Below the pieces are notes generated by a model. The model saw nothing but the letters and a program-made list of their open reading frames with translations. It had not been told where the DNA came from and did no database searches. 9,867 bases of DNA from Candidatus Wallbacteria bacterium (GTDB taxonomy: Bacteria > Muiribacteriota > UBA6191 > JACPRK01): NCBI GenBank assembly GCA_016199905.1, contig JACQFU010000394.1, positions 1 through 9,867 of the forward strand, written 5' to 3'. Of the stretch, positions 6,709 to 9,867 are shown piece by piece. The position numbers were made by a program, and so were the translations under genes. Each line of letters begins with the position of its first letter. Within the stretch, counting starts at the first letter, position 1.

Positions 6709-8730
6709 ATGCCAGACGAATCGACGACTCCCCCAGAGGACTGGTCTCCACGGCTCCGCTCCGTGCGCGTACTGGCCGGCACTGACGGCCCCGCGGCCGC
6801 CCTGACAGCCCTGGAGCGCTGCATCACGACGGACCTCTCCACCAAGCCACCGCTAGAGTGCCTCCTCTTGCGGGGCGAGCTGCTCCTCGGCGCCGGCCAG
6901 TACGACCCCGGGCTGGAGCAAGCCCGCAGCCTGCGCTCGGAGTTTCCAGAGCATCCGGATGTTTTGTCTCTCTTTCTGGACGCGCTCGAACTCTCCGGCC
7001 TTCACGTCGAGGCGCTCGAGACGGTCGAATCGGCGCCCGCCTCCGCGGGCGTGGCCCACCGCGCTCACGGACTGCGACAGTTCGCTATCCCGGCCATGCG
7101 TCTGGCCGCCCAGGCCGCGGACGCGGGCCCTCGAATCGAAGCAGCCGCCTCCCTCGAGCCATCCAACGAACCCGCACGATGCGACAAGGAAAACGGGCTG
7201 CTTGCGGCACACCTGCTGCGCGTGTTCTCAGGCCATCCGAGGGCCTTCGCTCGCCAGGTGCGCCTTGCCGGCAACAAAGGCTTCGGCTATGTCCCCGTCC
7301 GCCGCCCCCTGGAGCGTGCGGACGTCGAAGCTCACCTGGCCGGTCGCGACACTCTCGGCATCTACTTCCTCGATCCTGCCGGAGGCACGCGGCTAGCGTG
7401 CTGGGACCTCGACATCGGCGCGCGCGTCCTGGCGTCGGCCGCCGGCGACCCGGCCACCCTGGCTGCCCTGAAACAGCGTGCCCGCGACGAGACACGGCGA
7501 CTCCTCGACCTCGCGGCCGCTCGAGGATTGCCCCTGGCCCTCGAGGACTCGGGCAGCAAGGGATACCACCTCTGGCTCTTCTGCGAAACCGTGCCGGCTT
7601 CCGAACTGCGTCTGCTCGGAGAGTGGGTGCGGCGTCGCCTCGGGGCACCACCCTCACCGCTCTCCTGGGAGTTCTTCCCCAAACAGGACATCCCGGGTCC
7701 GCGAGGGCTCGGGAACCTCGTGAAGCTGCCCTTGGGAGTGCATCGCGCCTCGGGCCGGCGATCGCTGTTCCTCGACCCGTCCTCGTTCGAGCCCCTCGCC
7801 GACCAGGCGCAGTACGCGCTGTCGCTGCGGCGCATGCCTGCCCGCCAGGTCGCCCGTCTGATAGGAGAGATTGCGCTGGAATCAGCGGCATCGGCCCCGA
7901 TGGGCGCAGTTCGGCGGCCCCGCCTTCCGCGGAATGGCGACGAGGATTCAACCGATGGGCCGTTGTCTGTCGAAACGCAATTCCCCGACGAGTCGGAAAC
8001 TGCGTCGGAGCCGCCTCTCGGCGCAGTGAGCGCGTCCATGCCGTCCCTCGGCCCGGCTGCAGCCGTGACTCTGGAGCTCCCTCGGAGCCTACCGGGCCCC
8101 GCAGGCCGCGTTCTGGCCGGCTGCGGAGTCCTGGCCGCCCTGGTCGGAAAGGCGCGCGCCGGTCAGCCCTTGACGCCGCGCGAGCGTCACGTTCTGCTCC
8201 ACATCTGCTCGCCCCTTGGCGAATCCGGCCGGCTGCTTGCCCACCAACTCCTTTCGCAGTTCCCCGGATACGATCCCGACATCGTCCACCGCGGCTTGCG
8301 CGGAGTCAGCCCCACCGTGATGGGTTGCGCTCGCATCGCCGGTCACGTCCCTCACCTGGCCACGGCCTCTGTTTGCCGATGCCGCTTCGCCTTGCCGCCT
8401 CGCGGCTACGCTTCGCCGGTCGTCCACGCCGGACTGCTTCCCAAATCCGAGCAACTACTCCCGGAGGAGGGCGCTCTGGAAGAGACCACGGGAAGCCTCG
8501 AGGGCGTGCTGTTGCGGCAGATGGCGCGCGAGCAGGACCCCGCGAAACTGACGGCTCTGCGGGACGCTCTCCAGGAGTGGAAGAGACTGCTCGAAGCCGA
8601 GATGCCTCGGCAGGGGCCGTCGCATCCCAGGCTGCGACTTGTCCGCGCCGCAGCCGTCGGCTCGTCGGTCGGCGCTGACGGCACGGCCGTATCGGAGTGC
8701 TCGTCCGAGGAGGAGACCGGTGAAGAGTGA
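6709..8730 (+). CDS. CRISPR-associated primase-polymerase: TPR + AEP + four-Cys domain
   Basis: A 673-residue protein with three regions. About residues 27-130 are helical TPR-like repeats for protein contacts. About 170-400 is an archaeo-eukaryotic primase (PrimPol) domain: the DxD metal motif in CWDLDIG (D233, D235), the SGSKGYHLW motif with S281 and H287, and a FFPKQD...GNLVKLPLGVH stretch leading to D356 as the probable third acidic residue. This arrangement matches primases of CRISPR-associated PrimPols and TOTE conflict systems. After an acidic linker, about 465-575 is a four-cysteine domain (C472, C540, C556, C558) resembling the Fe-S C-terminal domain of the large primase subunit PriL. 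Family knowledge predicts primer synthesis and template-dependent polymerisation. Its place between cas2 and cas1 suggests it makes or fills in DNA used as spacers. GGAG lies 8 bases before the ATG. Its end overlaps the next gene by 11 bases. Confidence 0.9.
   Translation: MPDESTTPPEDWSPRLRSVRVLAGTDGPAAALTALERCITTDLSTKPPLECLLLRGELLLGAGQYDPGLEQARSLRSEFPEHPDVLSLFLDALELSGLHVEALETVESAPASAGVAHRAHGLRQFAIPAMRLAAQAADAGPRIEAAASLEPSNEPARCDKENGLLAAHLLRVFSGHPRAFARQVRLAGNKGFGYVPVRRPLERADVEAHLAGRDTLGIYFLDPAGGTRLACWDLDIGARVLASAAGDPATLAALKQRARDETRRLLDLAAARGLPLALEDSGSKGYHLWLFCETVPASELRLLGEWVRRRLGAPPSPLSWEFFPKQDIPGPRGLGNLVKLPLGVHRASGRRSLFLDPSSFEPLADQAQYALSLRRMPARQVARLIGEIALESAASAPMGAVRRPRLPRNGDEDSTDGPLSVETQFPDESETASEPPLGAVSASMPSLGPAAAVTLELPRSLPGPAGRVLAGCGVLAALVGKARAGQPLTPRERHVLLHICSPLGESGRLLAHQLLSQFPGYDPDIVHRGLRGVSPTVMGCARIAGHVPHLATASVCRCRFALPPRGYASPVVHAGLLPKSEQLLPEEGALEETTGSLEGVLLRQMAREQDPAKLTALRDALQEWKRLLEAEMPRQGPSHPRLRLVRAAAVGSSVGADGTAVSECSSEEETGEE
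8707..8715 (+). promoter_or_regulatory. Ribosome binding site deciding the GTG start at 8720
   Basis: GAGGAGGAG inside the end of the primase gene lies 4 bases before the GTG at 8720. It favours this start over the in-frame ATG at 8639, which would overlap the primase gene by 92 bases. Confidence 0.6.
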
Positions 8731-9292
8731 AGCCATTGCCCCGCAGTACCGCAAGGCTCCGTCGCCACAGCGTCCCGAGCTGCCGGCGACACTCCCCCGA
8801 CAAGTGGAGCTGCTGGCCTTGCGTTGTCCGGCCTCCGGTCGCCTCTTGTCGAAGGCTCGGGTTGGCGAGCCGCTGACGACCGCGGAAGCGCACATCCTCA
8901 TTCAGGTCTTTGGCCCACTGGGGGAGGAGGGGCGTCTGTTCGTACATCAGGTGCTGGCTGGGTCCCCCTCCTACGATCCGGATGCGGTGAACCGGCAGTT
9001 GCGAGCGCTGCCGCCGCAGCCCATCGGATGCCGCAGGGTGCGCGGGATGCTTCGGAAAGATGGGGCGCCCGACCTGTGCGGCTGCGTCTTCCGGCTGCCG
9101 CCCCAAACTTACGAGGCGCCGGTGGTCCATCTCGACTGGTTCCCACCGGCACCGGGCAAGCTGCGGGAGCAGCGCAATCCACCTCCGGATCTGGATGGCG
9201 ACGGGCGCGCTCACGGGTACCTGAGCCGGCTGGCAAAGGCGGCGAGTCGGCTGTTTCAGCTACGGCCACCCGGAGAGCGCGAGGAGGATTGA
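8720..9292 (+). CDS. Stand-alone four-Cys (PriL Fe-S-like) protein
   Basis: A 190-residue protein whose central part copies the C-terminal domain of the preceding primase-polymerase. Aligned by hand from the first cysteine, about 107 residues match without gaps at about 45% identity (near 48 identical), including LGExGRL, YDPDxV, the four cysteines and PxVH. The cysteines are C36, C104, C120 and C122, spaced exactly as in the primase (68, 16 and 2). The likely role is binding a 4Fe-4S or zinc centre and contacting primer or template, as PriL does for PriS; the metal is inferred. A basic N-terminal segment of about 30 residues and a charged C-terminal tail of about 45 are unique to it. It overlaps the primase gene by 11 bases and ends 5 bases before cas1, so coordinated translation is likely. 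It could be a separate subunit of the polymerase or a bridge to Cas1. Confidence 0.82.
   Translation: MKSEAIAPQYRKAPSPQRPELPATLPRQVELLALRCPASGRLLSKARVGEPLTTAEAHILIQVFGPLGEEGRLFVHQVLAGSPSYDPDAVNRQLRALPPQPIGCRRVRGMLRKDGAPDLCGCVFRLPPQTYEAPVVHLDWFPPAPGKLREQRNPPPDLDGDGRAHGYLSRLAKAASRLFQLRPPGEREED
9281..9288 (+). promoter_or_regulatory. Ribosome binding site deciding the cas1 GTG start
   Basis: GAGGAGGA lies 9 bases before the GTG at 9298. A TTG at 9289 is in the same frame but touches the site, so the GTG is preferred. Confidence 0.6.
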
Positions 9293-9297
9293 CGGCA

Positions 9298-9867
9298 GTG
9301 GAGTCGCCGACCTCACTCTACGTGACGGAGCAGGGAGCGCATCTGCACCGGGTCGGTGGCCGGCTGCTGGTGCGGGATTCCCACGGAGTGGTGCTGCAAG
9401 ACGTGCCTGTTTTCCGGCTCGACCGGGTGATGCTCTTCGGGAACATCGAGGTGACGACCCAAGCCTTCCTGTTCCTGGCAGAATCGGGGATCGACCTCGT
9501 CTACCTCACTCGAGATGGCCGGTTTCGGTGCCGAGCGATCGGCCTGAAATTGGATGATGCCCAGTTGAGGCAGGAGCAGTGCCGGCTCTCGGGAGACCCG
9601 GCGCGACGGCTCTTGTTGGCGCGACGACTTGTGGCAGCCAAGATCCTCAACGGGCGTTCGATGCTCCGGCGGCGAGCGGGGCCCGAGGGAGTGGACGATT
9701 TCGCGATCCGGTGCAGGCTGAAGCAGGTGTGCTTGCTCCGGACATCTGTCCGAACAGCTTGCACGATCGAGCGTGCACTGATGCGGCGAGATGAGTTTTC
9801 CGCTGGTTGGTATCCGACAGCGGATGTGTCGGATAGTAGTGTGGTGTCTGTGAGAGTTCAAGGTTGA
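9298..9867 (+). CDS. cas1: CRISPR integrase Cas1, truncated
   Basis: Cas1 catalyses spacer integration with Cas2. The N-terminal beta domain is clear: SLYVTEQGAHLHRVGGRLLV, VPVFRLDRVMLFGNIEVTT, then the ESGIDLVYLTRDGRF segment; the start of the helical domain follows with RRLVAAKILNGRSMLRR. The reading frame stops at 189 residues, where full-length Cas1 has about 320-340. Resemblance fades near TIERALM (about 9764-9786), just before the place where relatives have G-x-E-G with the first metal-binding glutamate; the later histidine and aspartate are absent. The last 77 bases are about 49% GC, well below the rest of the gene. As read, the product should be unable to integrate. It may be a pseudogene, interrupted by an inserted element, or split by an assembly fault at the window edge. 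Its position after the primase and four-Cys genes completes the adaptation operon. Confidence 0.85.
   Translation: MESPTSLYVTEQGAHLHRVGGRLLVRDSHGVVLQDVPVFRLDRVMLFGNIEVTTQAFLFLAESGIDLVYLTRDGRFRCRAIGLKLDDAQLRQEQCRLSGDPARRLLLARRLVAAKILNGRSMLRRRAGPEGVDDFAIRCRLKQVCLLRTSVRTACTIERALMRRDEFSAGWYPTADVSDSSVVSVRVQG
9811..9835. repeat. 9-bp inverted repeat in the divergent end of cas1
   Basis: TATCCGACA (9811-9819) and TGTCGGATA (9827-9835) are perfect inverted copies around 7 bases. They lie in the lower-GC sequence that no longer resembles cas1. They could mark the end of an inserted element, but only one side is in the window. Confidence 0.45.

Noticed and set aside
9758..9776. A TGCACG/CGTGCA inverted repeat in cas1 as an insertion site
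   Set aside because: Only 6 bp with a 6-base gap, and it lies in sequence still readable as cas1; probably chance.
1..9867. A CRISPR array or a type III effector (cas10, csm or cmr) inside the window
   Set aside because: No regularly spaced repeats were seen by eye, and no frame shows GGDD, HD or CARF features; Cas6 is the only RAMP protein recognised.

Overview
This GC-rich window carries most of a CRISPR adaptation module of the kind that includes a primase-polymerase, next to CRISPR RNA-processing and signalling genes and two unrelated housekeeping-type genes. Uniformly high GC, many GTG starts with strong GGAGG-type ribosome binding sites, and tightly packed genes point to a GC-rich bacterium. 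The phylum cannot be fixed from sequence alone; a planctomycete, an acidobacterium or a candidate phylum would all fit.

Layout. (1) Positions 2-2473 (+) encode the C-terminal part of a membrane-anchored HEAT-repeat protein whose frame is open through the left edge. (2) 2614-4095 (+) is nicotinate phosphoribosyltransferase (NAD salvage). (3) Converging on it, on the minus strand, 5765 to 4243 holds a two-gene overlapping operon: a DUF1874/AcrIII-1-type ring nuclease (Crn2) followed by Cas6. (4) A divergent intergenic region of about 200 bp with two perfect 10-bp palindromes separates this from a plus-strand operon: a small very basic protein (5971-6294), Cas2 (6352-6639), a TPR + primase-polymerase + four-cysteine protein (6709-8730), a separate small protein (8720-9292) that duplicates the four-cysteine domain of its neighbour, and the start of Cas1 (9298-9867).

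How the genes fit together. Cas1 and Cas2 form the spacer integrase. The primase-polymerase is placed to make or complete the DNA captured as a spacer, as proposed for CRISPR-associated primase-polymerases. Cas6 cuts pre-crRNA. Crn2 degrades cyclic tetra-adenylate, so it implies a signalling type III effector (Cas10) elsewhere in the genome. No effector, reverse transcriptase or CRISPR array is visible here.

Most notable points. The fused domain and the free-standing protein share the same cysteine spacing (68, 16 and 2 residues) and align without gaps at about 45% identity, which suggests a duplicated Fe-S primase-subunit-like domain that became a separate adaptation protein. A small histone-tail-like protein leads the adaptation operon. 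Cas1 is cut short at about 189 residues, near the place where its first catalytic residue should lie, where GC content drops and a perfect 9-bp inverted repeat appears.
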